NCBI GenBank assembly: GCA_002238415.1
Contig: MPMI01000024.1
Span: 1-64,000 of the forward strand
Direction of reading: 5' to 3'
Length of the DNA stretch: 64,000 nt
DNA from: Desulfurellaceae bacterium bin18
GTDB taxonomy: Bacteria; Desulfobacterota; Binatia; Bin18
Each line of letters begins with the position of its first letter. The first letter of the stretch is position 1. This document shows, piece after piece, positions 47,738 through 55,745 of the stretch. The position numbers and the translations under genes are program-made. The notes under the pieces were generated by a model, which had not been told where the DNA came from, searched no databases, and saw nothing but the letters and a program-made list of their open reading frames with translations.

Positions 47738-48889
47738 TTAATTTATTTTCATAGGCATTATGACATAGGAAAATTCATCACTCTCCTTTTGCTGAAGGAG
47801 TCCAGGACTCATCTCATCTTTAAGAAAAAGGACGACAGAATCCCCTTCATTCATAACATTCAATGCCTCGGTCAGATATCTTCCATTAAACCCAATTGAT
47901 AATCCATCTCCAGCGTATGAGGCTGCAATCTCCTCTGTTCCCTCGCCCACATCCGGAGTGTTGACGGAAACCTCTATCTTGTCTTTTTCAAACTGTAATT
48001 TTATCCCCCGAGAGCGTTCTGTTGTGAGAATCAAAATACGACGGAGAGCGCTGAGGAGCTCATCTCGGGGAAACTCAATACGGTGCGTATGCTCTTTTGG
48101 AACAACTTGCTGGTAGTCAGGAAAGTCTCCCTCAATCAGACGCATAAAGAGTTCGGTTGTCTCCTTCTTCAGGTTGACGACCGAATCCTTGACCGAAACG
48201 TCTATGGTTCCCTCGCTCCGCTCAAGGAGTTTCCGGGTTTCAACCAATCCCTTTTTCGGAAGTATGACGCTCGGCCAATCAGGCAAGGAAGGAGCATCGA
48301 TTCCTCGCTCTATGAGAGACAGGCGATGTCCATCGCTGGCAACCATACGCACCTTCCCATCTTTCTGGGTCTCGAGATAGACACCGCTGAGATTCAGTCG
48401 TGTCTCGTCAGGTGAGGTTGCAAAGAGAGTTTTCTCGATCATCTCCCGCAGGGTCGATCCGGGCAAAGAGATGAATTGGTCAGAAGAAGAGGGGGATTCC
48501 TCCTGCTTCTCTTTTTGTCCTGTTATTGTGGGGAATTCCTTAGGGTCCAGACTTGCGATTCTGAAGCGGGACTTTCCGCTGTTAACATCTACCCATCCAT
48601 TGCCACTTGAGCGTAAACGGATATGACCGGATGGCAGCTCACGAATGATCTCATACAACTTTCTTGCATCTGCAGTCATCGACCCTGACGCCTTCACCTC
48701 AGCCTGACACTGCTGACGGATCCCAATTTCGAGATCTGTTGCTCCAAGAGAAATAACACCTTCCTCTCCTGTAGAGTCTGATTCGATAAGAACATGGGAG
48801 AGCATAGGGAGGGAGGAGCGTCTCTCAACAACACCTTGGACTAGATACAAACACTGAAGGAGGTCTTCCTTACCGACGCTGAACTCCAT
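47738..48889 (-). CDS. dnaN: DNA polymerase III beta sliding clamp
   Basis: A 383-residue processivity clamp. It starts MEFSVGKEDLLQCLYLVQGV and ends with the conserved VIMPMKI peptide-like end (SYVIMPMKIN). RKLYEIIRELP, TLFATSPDETRLNLSGVYLE and MVASDGHRLSLIE are usual clamp features. The start ATG 48889 follows GGAGGAGGAC. The origin separates it from dnaA on its upstream side. There is no recF between dnaN and gyrB, unlike many bacteria. Confidence 0.97.
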   Translation of the reverse strand: MEFSVGKEDLLQCLYLVQGVVERRSSLPMLSHVLIESDSTGEEGVISLGATDLEIGIRQQCQAEVKASGSMTADARKLYEIIRELPSGHIRLRSSGNGWVDVNSGKSRFRIASLDPKEFPTITGQKEKQEESPSSSDQFISLPGSTLREMIEKTLFATSPDETRLNLSGVYLETQKDGKVRMVASDGHRLSLIERGIDAPSLPDWPSVILPKKGLVETRKLLERSEGTIDVSVKDSVVNLKKETTELFMRLIEGDFPDYQQVVPKEHTHRIEFPRDELLSALRRILILTTERSRGIKLQFEKDKIEVSVNTPDVGEGTEEIAASYAGDGLSIGFNGRYLTEALNVMNEGDSVVLFLKDEMSPGLLQQKESDEFSYVIMPMKIN

Positions 48890-48907
48890 GTCCTCCTCCT
48901 TTCTCTA

Positions 48908-48982
48908 ATTACTACTACTTATTCTTTATATTTATATATAAATAGATAATAGTAGTAGTAGGGCCTGTGGATATGTGGATAA
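48908..48982 (-). promoter_or_regulatory. Origin unwinding element: boxes, GC spacer, DnaA-trios, AT-rich DUE
   Basis: Read on the minus strand: TTATCCACA (48982-48974), overlapping TATCCACAG, a GGCCC spacer, then TACTACTACTATTAT (trio repeats), then about 30 bases of A/T. This matches the basal unwinding system described for Bacillus subtilis, in which DnaA loads from boxes onto single-stranded trinucleotide repeats. A second TACTACTACT block (48910-48919) occurs on the plus strand at the other end of the AT-rich core. Confidence 0.82.
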
Positions 48983-49097
48983 GTGGGTTAAGTATTTGTT
49001 TATAATAGAAAAGTTATCCACAGGGGGGTGTGGATAACTTCAGTAAACCTGTGGATAACTTTTTTCGTCTCCTTATCCGGCTGCTCGCCACTACGAG

Positions 49098-49139
49098 TTA
49101 TCCACAGGTTATCCACAGGTTATCCACAGGTTATCCACA
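49098..49139 (+). repeat. Four tandem DnaA boxes at 11-bp period
   Basis: The unit TTATCCACAGG is repeated four times without spacing, giving boxes at 49098, 49109, 49120 and 49131. All are on one face of the helix, given a helical repeat of 10.5-11 bp. They end 12 bases from the dnaA stop codon. Confidence 0.96.
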
Positions 49140-49150
49140 GGGCGAGGAAC

Positions 49151-50476
49151 CTACTCATAAATCATGATCTCTATTCTATTGATGATATCGCGAAGCTCTT
49201 CGTCTTTTTTGGACCGATTTTCAATTGTATGACAGGCATGCAGAACCGTTGTGTGATCTTTTCCTCCAAATCGCATTCCAATCATTGGGTAGGAGGCGCC
49301 GGCAAGCTTGCGGCAGAGAAACATGCTAACCTGCCTTGGAAACGAAACCATCTTTGTCCTTTTCTTTGAAGTTATATCGGCAACGCTGACGCCAAAATAT
49401 TTACTCACCGTTCTCTGTATGGTCTCGATCGAGACTTTCTTTTCCTGGTCTGTGACTAAATTCTTGAGGACCTGTTGGGCAAAGTTGACAGTGATATCAG
49501 CCTGATTCAAGGCGGCCATCGCTCCTAATCGTGTCAGGCCGCCCTCAAGCTCCCGGACGTTTGAGGTCACATTAGAAGCAATGAAAAGGGCAACATCGTC
49601 GGGAAGGGGAATACGTTTTGCGCGTGATTTTTTTTGTAGAATCGCTACCCGAGTCTCAAGGTCGGGCGGCTGGATATCGGCGATCAATCCCCATTCGAAA
49701 CGGTTTCGCAACCGCTCTTCTAGTCCGCCTATCTCATTTGGGAACTTATCCGACGTTAAGATAATCTGCTTGCTCGACTCATGGAGGGAATTAAAGGTGT
49801 GAAAAAATTCTTCTTGTGTCCGTTCGCGACCAGACAGAAACTGCACATCATCGAGAATAAGAACATCCGCGCGACGGAATCTGTTTTTGAATTCCGTCAT
49901 TCGATTCTTTCGTAAATGAGCAATCAATTCATTGGTAAAAGACTCTGAGGACAGATAGACAATATTGTCCTTTCCTTGTTTTCCCGATGTTTCGTGTCCA
50001 ATGGCATTAATGAGATGCGTCTTTCCTAACCCAACCCCCCCATAGATGAATAATGGATTATAGCTCTTCCCTGGGTGTTTGCTGACCGCTTTGGCCGCGG
50101 CATGAGCAAACTGATTGCCGCCACCGACAACAAAGGAGGAGAAGGTGTAATTCTGAATAAGCCCGTCTTTTTTCCCCTTCCCTTTTCCCTGGGCTGTTTG
50201 TTCTCTCTCTTCTTCCGGAAAGAGTTCTCCTTGTGGTTTTTCCCGTACATGCAAGACGAGGTGCGTTGGCTGACCAAGAGCCTCGGTAAATGCATTTTCC
50301 AGGGGGCCGACGAGGTTGCTGAGTAGCCAATCCTTAAAAAGCGCGCTCGGGACTTCGAGGTGGAATGCCTCGTCTTGGAGCCCAAGGGGCCGAATCGGCT
50401 TCAGCCAGGTTTCACTATTCGTCCTTCCTACTTGTCCTTCAACAATCCCCAACACTCTTTCCCACACCCGATGCAT
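49151..50476 (-). CDS. dnaA: Chromosomal replication initiator DnaA
   Basis: The AAA+ initiator, 441 residues. It has an N-terminal domain (WERVLGIVEGQVGRTNSETW), a short charged linker, Walker A GGVGLGKTHLINAIG, Walker B VLILDDVQFLSG, and the C-terminal DNA-binding domain with KDHTTVLHACHTIEN, the DnaA signature. ATG 50476 with GGAAGGA seven bases upstream is preferred over GTG 50494. DnaA boxes on both sides imply autoregulation as well as origin function. Confidence 0.98.
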   Translation of the reverse strand: MHRVWERVLGIVEGQVGRTNSETWLKPIRPLGLQDEAFHLEVPSALFKDWLLSNLVGPLENAFTEALGQPTHLVLHVREKPQGELFPEEEREQTAQGKGKGKKDGLIQNYTFSSFVVGGGNQFAHAAAKAVSKHPGKSYNPLFIYGGVGLGKTHLINAIGHETSGKQGKDNIVYLSSESFTNELIAHLRKNRMTEFKNRFRRADVLILDDVQFLSGRERTQEEFFHTFNSLHESSKQIILTSDKFPNEIGGLEERLRNRFEWGLIADIQPPDLETRVAILQKKSRAKRIPLPDDVALFIASNVTSNVRELEGGLTRLGAMAALNQADITVNFAQQVLKNLVTDQEKKVSIETIQRTVSKYFGVSVADITSKKRTKMVSFPRQVSMFLCRKLAGASYPMIGMRFGGKDHTTVLHACHTIENRSKKDEELRDIINRIEIMIYE

Positions 50477-50504
50477 GCCGCGTCCTTCCACCACTCAACA
50501 AAAG

Positions 50505-50582
50505 TTGTCCACAGGTGTGGATAACTCGATAACTTCCTTTTTAGACTGAGGAAATACCTGTCGTCTGACGAAGTTATCCACA
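50505..50582. promoter_or_regulatory. DnaA boxes in the dnaA upstream region
   Basis: TTGTCCACA at 50505 (plus), TTATCCACA on the minus strand at 50516-50524, and TTATCCACA at 50574 (plus). They begin about 30 bases upstream of the dnaA start codon. They probably mediate repression of dnaA by DnaA-ATP and may form the second half of a bipartite origin. Confidence 0.88.
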
Positions 50583-51089
50583 CACATTTGTCTTTCTGTC
50601 TCGCCTTCTGCCCCAGGAAAATCCCGTTCACCGACTGCGTCGTCAGAGAGGCAAGAAAAAGACCCATGTCTATCCGAATCAATGTGCCGCTTAAAATTTA
50701 TGAGGCCAGAGAGGATAGCGTCACTGCGTATTAAACTTTTTTCCTATAGAATGCAAGGAAAAGAGCAACAGTTTTCCAAAGCAATGAATATCACTGGAAA
50801 AAATTGAAGCCGTAACATAAAGTGATATTAAAAAAAGAGTAGACCTGAAAAATTAGGTTCGTATCTATTTATTTTTCTTATCATTTCTGAAAACGCAGGC
50901 AATAGAAATACGCAGAATTAAGTCACACATTGTTACCGATTCTTATAAGAGAACCCAAGGAGAGTGAGAATATTCTCATAATTCCGGTCCGTTCAGACGC
51001 CCCTTCTGAGAAGAATTCTTTTGGCTTGACTCTCTTGTGGGTGGGTGGTAGCAGGGGAAATCTTCACAACCGGGACGTGGGTAGACCAG
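50583..51089. other. Non-coding region between dnaA and hemL
   Basis: About 500 bases without a supportable gene. It is AT-rich from 50690 to 50930 and should contain the divergent promoters of dnaA and hemL, though I see no unambiguous -35/-10 pair. A weak string AAAGAGTAGACCTG at about 50834 recalls one arm of the palindrome family, but without a matching second arm. Confidence 0.6.
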
Positions 51090-52373
51090 ATGTCAACATC
51101 GCAAAAACTCTTTCACGAGGCGCAAAAATATATTCCAGGGGGCGTGAACAGTCCGGTCCGTGCGTGGCGGGCTGTTGGTGGTGATCCTCTTTTTATCAGC
51201 CGCGGGAAAGGATGTCGCGTTACTGATGCGGATGGACGCGAGTATATAGACTATGTCAGCTCATGGGGACCGTTAATAGCCGGCCATGCGCATCCGCAGG
51301 TTGTCGGTGCACTTGAGCGGGTGGTGAAGAACGGGACCAGTTTCGGTGCCCCAACGGCAAAAGAGATTGAACTGGCAAAAACGCTTACACAGACCATTCC
51401 GTCAATAGAGAAGGTCCGCCTGACCTCCTCGGGCACAGAAGCGACCATGACCGCCCTGCGTCTCGCCCGTGGCTATACAGGCCGGGCGAAGATCATCAAG
51501 TTCTCCGGTTGCTATCACGGTCATACGGATGCGCTTCTGGTGAGAGCTGGGTCTGGAGCGCTGACGTTTAGTACCCCGGACAGTCAAGGTGTTCCCGAGG
51601 CCTTTAGCAGTATGACACTTGTGGCTGAATACAACAGTCTCTCCAGCGTCCGCGCCTACCTGGAGGCCGACCCGGAAGGGGTGGCCGCCGTTATACTGGA
51701 GCCTGTTCCTGGAAACATGGGCCTCGTACCGCCCGAGCAAGGCTTTCTTGAGGGCCTCCGGGAACTCACCCGAGAGTTCGGAGTCGTGCTCATCTTTGAC
51801 GAGGTGATGACTGGCTGCCGTCTCGCTCGTGGTGGAGCACAAGAAATCTACCACATCGACCCAGATCTCACCTGCCTCGGGAAAGTCGTGGGTGGTGGCC
51901 TGCCGCTGGCCGCGGTCGGCGGAAAAGCGGCGATAATGGACGCGCTTGCTCCATTGGGGGGCGTCTACCAAGCTGGGACGCTGTCCGGAAATCCGTTGGC
52001 TGTGACCGCCGGCATTGAAACCTTAAAGCTTGCTCACGCCGCTGGAGCCTATGAGCGGCTGAATATGCTCGGAGATATGCTGGCCGAGGGATTACGCACT
52101 GTCATTCGTGAGACTGACCTAAAAGCCTGTGTGAACCAAATGGGCTCGATGTTCACCATCTTCTTTGGGGTAGACGAGGTCCGTGACTACGACTCAGCGA
52201 CCCAGAGCGACACCACAATGTTCGCTAGCTACTTTCGCGGGATGAGTGAGCAGGGCATATACCTGCCTCCCTCTCAATTTGAATCCGCCTTTATTTCCCT
52301 GGCGCACGGCGAGGACGACATCCAGGAAACCCTCCGGGCAGCGGGGACGGTACTGAAGAACCTCGGAAGCTGA
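51090..52373 (+). CDS. hemL: Glutamate-1-semialdehyde 2,1-aminomutase
   Basis: A PLP enzyme making 5-aminolevulinate for tetrapyrrole synthesis (C5 pathway). 427 residues: KYIPGGVNSPVRAWRAVGGD, YVSSWGPLIAGHAHPQVV, LTSSGTEATMTALRLARGYT, FSGCYHGHTDALLVRAGSGA, LIFDEVMTGCRLARGGAQE and the PLP lysine in CLGKVVGGGLPLAAVGGK. ATG 51090 gives the usual N-terminus; the frame extends 15 codons further. The atpZ gene follows after six bases. Confidence 0.96.
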   Translation: MSTSQKLFHEAQKYIPGGVNSPVRAWRAVGGDPLFISRGKGCRVTDADGREYIDYVSSWGPLIAGHAHPQVVGALERVVKNGTSFGAPTAKEIELAKTLTQTIPSIEKVRLTSSGTEATMTALRLARGYTGRAKIIKFSGCYHGHTDALLVRAGSGALTFSTPDSQGVPEAFSSMTLVAEYNSLSSVRAYLEADPEGVAAVILEPVPGNMGLVPPEQGFLEGLRELTREFGVVLIFDEVMTGCRLARGGAQEIYHIDPDLTCLGKVVGGGLPLAAVGGKAAIMDALAPLGGVYQAGTLSGNPLAVTAGIETLKLAHAAGAYERLNMLGDMLAEGLRTVIRETDLKACVNQMGSMFTIFFGVDEVRDYDSATQSDTTMFASYFRGMSEQGIYLPPSQFESAFISLAHGEDDIQETLRAAGTVLKNLGS

Positions 52374-52379
52374 GGAAAA

Positions 52380-52667
52380 ATGGCTCGGGAGAGTCCACAA
52401 AGAGGAAACGTGTCCTCCAATCATACAAAAAAGCCAGATGCTTTTCCTCTTTTCGTCACCTATGGAAAGTATGGGGCGCTTGGGTTCGAGTTCGCCGGAG
52501 CCATTGTCGCCGGTCTCTTGATTGGAAACTATGCAGACACTCAGTTTGGCACAGCGCCCCTGCTGATGGTCATCGGGGTGATCGTTGGTATGTCAGGAGC
52601 GATATATCGTCTGATCATCGTACTCCAGCGCCTCTCTGCCCGTGAAAAAGCCGCAAAAGACAATTGA
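52380..52667 (+). CDS. atpZ: AtpZ/AtpI-type ATP synthase assembly protein with repeat-encoded N-terminus
   Basis: A 95-residue protein with two membrane helices: GALGFEFAGAIVAGLLIGNY, ADTQFGTAPLLM and GVIVGMSGAIYRLIIVLQRL, typical of AtpZ/AtpI (DUF/ATPase_gene1) proteins that help c-ring assembly or Mg uptake. It may start at ATG 52380 (after GAGGA) or at GTG 52410, which is supplied together with AGAGGA by palindrome copy 9. The repeat encodes RGNVSSNHTKKPDAFPLF, nearly the same peptide as at the start of RnpA. The gene overlaps atpI by 26 bases. Confidence 0.85.
   Translation: MARESPQRGNVSSNHTKKPDAFPLFVTYGKYGALGFEFAGAIVAGLLIGNYADTQFGTAPLLMVIGVIVGMSGAIYRLIIVLQRLSAREKAAKDN
52399..52452 (+). 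repeat. Gene-boundary palindrome, copy 9 (start region of atpZ)
   Basis: AAAGAGGAAACGTGTCC on the left, AGATGCTTTTCCTCTTT on the right. The outer stem (AAAGAGGAAA/TTTTCCTCTTT) is kept with the G/C variant as in copy 3, while the inner right arm has lost GGACAC. The whole copy is coding, in the same frame as copy 3. Confidence 0.9.
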
Positions 52668-53055
52668 GAGAATAGAAGTCCTGAACCTTGCCTTAGTTGG
52701 GACTGGTGCCACTATAGGCTGGATAACAGAAATTATTCATGTGCCCAGCTTTGTACTTGGCGGTGGAGTGATGCAGGCCAACTTCTGGCTGCTCAAAAAA
52801 GTTGTCCGCTCCGCACTCACTTCCGTCGATTCACAGGATCCACGGAAATCCAATATGAACAGAAAGATCCGTGTCGCGCTGTGGCTGACTGCCAAAGCGG
52901 GATTGTACGTTTTGCTGTTAAGCGCGGTTTTCGTTCGGTATCCCATCGACGCCAAGAGTTTTGTCGCCGGGGTCCCTTTACTGCTTATTGCCTGCATGAT
53001 AGTCGGCCTGAACAGATCGAAAGACCAGTCTGAACATCCCTTTATCCCACGCTAA
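52642..53055 (+). CDS. atpI: ATP synthase subunit I
   Basis: A 137-residue protein with about four membrane helices (LNLALVGTGATIGWITEII; SFVLGGGVMQANFWLLKKVV; VALWLTAKAGLYVLLLSAVF; VAGVPLLLIACMIVGL). The pattern, including GGGVMQANFWLLKK and two pairs of helices, matches the UncI/ATP synthase I family. GTG 52642 overlaps the end of atpZ. It precedes atpB, the usual place. Confidence 0.78.
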   Translation: MKKPQKTIERIEVLNLALVGTGATIGWITEIIHVPSFVLGGGVMQANFWLLKKVVRSALTSVDSQDPRKSNMNRKIRVALWLTAKAGLYVLLLSAVFVRYPIDAKSFVAGVPLLLIACMIVGLNRSKDQSEHPFIPR

Positions 53056-53114
53056 CCAGTCTAAAGGACGAGTATTGGCGAGCATACTGAATGGGAGTGT
53101 ATTGAACCGAATCT

Positions 53115-53816
53115 ATGGAACACCATATCTTTCTCTGGGTCGAACATATTCCTGGGCTCAGCCTTCTCCCCGGTCATATCGCTACCTCCCTTATTGTCTC
53201 TGTCGCTCTTATTCTCTTTGCCTATATGGCAAAGAGGCAGTTGGCCGCTGCAGATGATGTGGCTGTCCCTGATGACTCGCTGACCTGTCGGAACATGGCC
53301 GAACTCCTCACTCAGGGCATCTCTGATATGGCCGAGGGCGTTTTGGGTGACCGGGCACAGAAATACGTCCACCTCTATGGCAGTTTCTTCCTCTTTATTC
53401 TGATTGCAAACCTCTCCGGGCTGTTGCCTGGATTCTCTCCCCCAACCAGCAATTTCAACGTGACGCTCGCCTTAGGCGCTCTCTCCTTTGTCGCGTATAA
53501 TTTCTATGCGTTCCAAGAACAGGGTCTGGCCTATTTGAAGCATTTTGTCGGACCGATCTGGTGGCTGGGCATTTTGATGGTCCCGCTGGAACTCATTGAT
53601 AATTTTGTCCGGCCCTTCTCTCTTTCCCTGCGGCTTTTTGGCAATATGACGGGCGACCACGTTGTTTTAGAGATATTTACGGACCTGACGAAAGTTGTAA
53701 TTCCGGTCGTCTTTTACGCGCTTGGGGCTTTTGTCTCTCTCGTACAAGCGTTTGTTTTTACCCTGCTCAGCATGGTGTACGTCTCCTTGGCCGTTGCCCA
53801 TGATGAGCATCACTGA
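53115..53816 (+). CDS. atpB: ATP synthase F0 subunit a
   Basis: The proton half-channel subunit, 233 residues. YGSFFLFILIANLSGLLPGF, PPTSNFNVTLALGALSFVAY, the essential arginine in RPFSLSLRLFGNMTGDHVVL and QAFVFTLLSMVYVSLAVAHD are conserved. It lies between atpI and atpE in the F0 cluster, which is separated by about 24 kb from the F1-stator cluster at 23.2-29.1 kb. Confidence 0.97.
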   Translation: MEHHIFLWVEHIPGLSLLPGHIATSLIVSVALILFAYMAKRQLAAADDVAVPDDSLTCRNMAELLTQGISDMAEGVLGDRAQKYVHLYGSFFLFILIANLSGLLPGFSPPTSNFNVTLALGALSFVAYNFYAFQEQGLAYLKHFVGPIWWLGILMVPLELIDNFVRPFSLSLRLFGNMTGDHVVLEIFTDLTKVVIPVVFYALGAFVSLVQAFVFTLLSMVYVSLAVAHDEHH

Positions 53817-53943
53817 GGGAGAGAAAAGAGAAACAGTCTAATAAACCCATTGTCCAGGTGGCGGAGAGGGTATGAAGCGGTGAGGAGGATAAGAGGAGGC
53901 TGACCCTACACTGTGCCATTGGGACATGAAAGGAGTAGGACGT

Positions 53944-54261
53944 ATGAAGAAAGTATGTGTAACTGGTGTGCTGGCGGTCTGTATGATGCTGCTCACCGCC
54001 GGAGCTGCCCTGGCGGCTGACGGAGACGGCGATTCCTCAAGAGGAATGATCGCGCTCGCGGCTGGCCTCGGCATCGGTATCGCTGCCGTGGGTGCTGGCT
54101 TGGGTCAGGGCCGCGCAGTGGCTGCCGCCATGGAGTCTATCGGTCGGAACCCAAACTCGGCTGATCGCATCCAGACCCCGATGATCATCGGTATTGCTTT
54201 CATCGAGGCGCTGGCTATTTATGCGCTGGTTATCGCGTTTACGCTATCTGGAAGCGTGTAA
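53944..54261 (+). CDS. atpE: ATP synthase F0 subunit c with cleavable-leader-like N-terminus
   Basis: The rotor ring subunit, 105 residues from ATG 53944 after GAAAGGAGTAGG. Residues 1-24 ([20 protein letters not shown] then ALA) look like a signal peptide with cleavage before ADGDG. The mature hairpin holds [20 protein letters not shown], the RNP loop (IGRNPNS) and [14 protein letters not shown] with the ion-binding glutamate. Lengthened c subunits with leaders are known in some deltaproteobacteria-like groups and others. The gene is followed by an intrinsic terminator. Confidence 0.95.
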   Translation: MKKVCVTGVLAVCMMLLTAGAALAADGDGDSSRGMIALAAGLGIGIAAVGAGLGQGRAVAAAMESIGRNPNSADRIQTPMIIGIAFIEALAIYALVIAFTLSGSV

Positions 54262-54280
54262 TAGCGCAGTTCAGAAGAAG

Positions 54281-54312
54281 AAAAGGGCGCCGTCATACAC
54301 GGCGCCCTTTTT
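54281..54312. terminator. Bidirectional rho-independent terminator
   Basis: AAAAGGGCGCCG and CGGCGCCCTTTTT flank a seven- to eight-base loop. Poly-A on the left and poly-T on the right allow it to end both atpE (plus strand) and the convergent Nramp-like gene, whose stop is two bases away. Confidence 0.94.
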
Positions 54313-54313
54313 A

Positions 54314-55714
54314 TTACAAGAGCTGCTGTCCAAGCCGGACAATCGAAAAGACGGCAAAAATAATATAAAAACAGCTGATTCCGACAAGAAGAGCGGTTTT
54401 CGCCGGACCGGGCCGGAGCGCCGGTGGAAGCAGCTTTCGATTGATCACCAGAGTCAACGGCGTATAGACGGCCATCGCAATCCCACCAAAAAACGCCGAC
54501 CCCATCAAAAAAAGGATGGGCGGCAGGCTTTCATACACGTAGGTCAAGAACGTCCCGAGTACGATCCAACCCACGGCGATGACGCCGTACCACCAACTCA
54601 GCGGCTTCTGTTGCGCCCAGGCATAGTTGGTATGCAGAATATCCGCGCCTGTCCGGGCGACTCCGTCGATAAGCGTCAGTTGGGTACTGAACAGACACGC
54701 GATCCCAACCAAAAGAAAAAGAATTTTTCCGAGCCCTCCCCCCACGCTGCCTAAAATCTCGGCTTCCTCCCAGACCAGCATCTCCTGGCTCGGCACGATG
54801 CCCTGCGGATGTAGCACCGCCAGCGCACCAAAGATAAACAAGAGCATGGTGAACGTGTTGAGGAGCCAGAAAAGGAGCATTTGGTCCACGGACAAATGTC
54901 TGAACCATGTCCGCCAGCGCGCTAGGTTCGACTCGGTCTCGTCAATCTGAAACGCCCGGTCTGAAACAACCTCCTCCTGCGCTCGGAGTGGATTCACCAC
55001 CTGGGGCATCAGCGCTCCCATGCCCCAGCCTTTGTCGCGGATATAGAACGAGAAAAAAAGATTCGCCGTCCCCCCGGCTCCGGCAAAAACAACCGAAGAG
55101 AACAGAATATAGGTCGGCATGTCCGGATGCTTGAATGGAAAGTTCAGCATCCCGTGTCCCAGCGTTGCCCAGGTTTCCGCATTGCCAACGACACAGGCCA
55201 CCAGAATCAGGCCGACCGTTACCAAAACGACTAGCAATTCCGTTGTTTTCTCAACCGAGGCATAAACGCGCTTAGGACCGAATAGGACAAAGGCAACACC
55301 GGTAAAGGTAATGGCCGTCCAGACCCACGGCTCCCCCCAGCCCTGGGGACCGACCATGAGCGCCTTGAGCGCCCCGCCGCAGGCCCGCGCCCATCCTGGA
55401 AGAATCCAGCCCAGGATGTTGAGCAGAATAAAGATCCAGGCAAAGTGGCGCGAGATGCGGCTGAATCCGGCGTAAATACTTTCTCCTGTCGCTAAGGTAT
55501 AGCGACCAATCTCGCAATTAATCCAGAATTGAAGAAAAATGCCGAGCAGCGCCGCCCAGGTCATACCGGCGCCAAATTGCGCGGTATTCCGCGGCCAGAC
55601 AATCAGCTCACCCGCGCCGATTGAGAGTCCGACCAGGACAGCCCCAGGCCCTGCGAGCTTCCAGAAGCCGTGCCCTTTTGGAGGAAGGTCCGCGGTTTTG
55701 AAGGCTGTGGGCAT
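54314..55714 (-). CDS. Nramp-related membrane transporter
   Basis: A 466-residue protein with about eleven to twelve helices. It opens GPGAVLVGLSIGAGELIVWP, followed by WAALLGIFLQFWINCEIGRY, a style found in divergent Nramp-family proteins; the canonical DPGN metal motif is not present, so the substrate may not be Mn or Fe. Other segments are SSVVFAGAGGTANLFFSFYI and LFSTQLTLIDGVARTGADIL. It is convergent with atpE. asd lies 31 bases further on its 5' side, on the same strand. Confidence 0.7.
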   Translation of the reverse strand: MPTAFKTADLPPKGHGFWKLAGPGAVLVGLSIGAGELIVWPRNTAQFGAGMTWAALLGIFLQFWINCEIGRYTLATGESIYAGFSRISRHFAWIFILLNILGWILPGWARACGGALKALMVGPQGWGEPWVWTAITFTGVAFVLFGPKRVYASVEKTTELLVVLVTVGLILVACVVGNAETWATLGHGMLNFPFKHPDMPTYILFSSVVFAGAGGTANLFFSFYIRDKGWGMGALMPQVVNPLRAQEEVVSDRAFQIDETESNLARWRTWFRHLSVDQMLLFWLLNTFTMLLFIFGALAVLHPQGIVPSQEMLVWEEAEILGSVGGGLGKILFLLVGIACLFSTQLTLIDGVARTGADILHTNYAWAQQKPLSWWYGVIAVGWIVLGTFLTYVYESLPPILFLMGSAFFGGIAMAVYTPLTLVINRKLLPPALRPGPAKTALLVGISCFYIIFAVFSIVRLGQQLL

Positions 55715-55745
55715 CAGTGTACTGTATCAAGACGGGCGTACGGAA

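Larger units (their letters stand above)
48890..49150. other. oriC: Replication origin oriC, dnaA-dnaN intergenic part
   Basis: The 261-base interval holds eight perfect TTATCCACA boxes (either strand) at 48974, 49014, 49029, 49050, 49098, 49109, 49120 and 49131, plus a near-box at 48966. The last four are tandem with exact 11-base spacing. An AT-rich segment at 48901-48950 near dnaN is flanked by TACTACTACT/AGTAGTAGTA motifs. This is the standard arrangement for a bacterial origin between dnaA and dnaN. A second box group lies on the other side of dnaA. Confidence 0.95.

Noticed and set aside
50829..50880. AAAGAGTAGACCTG followed by A/T-rich sequence, possibly a tenth palindrome copy
   Set aside because: Only part of one arm matches and there is no credible second arm or TCCAAT/AGATGCT loop; in an AT-rich region this may be chance.
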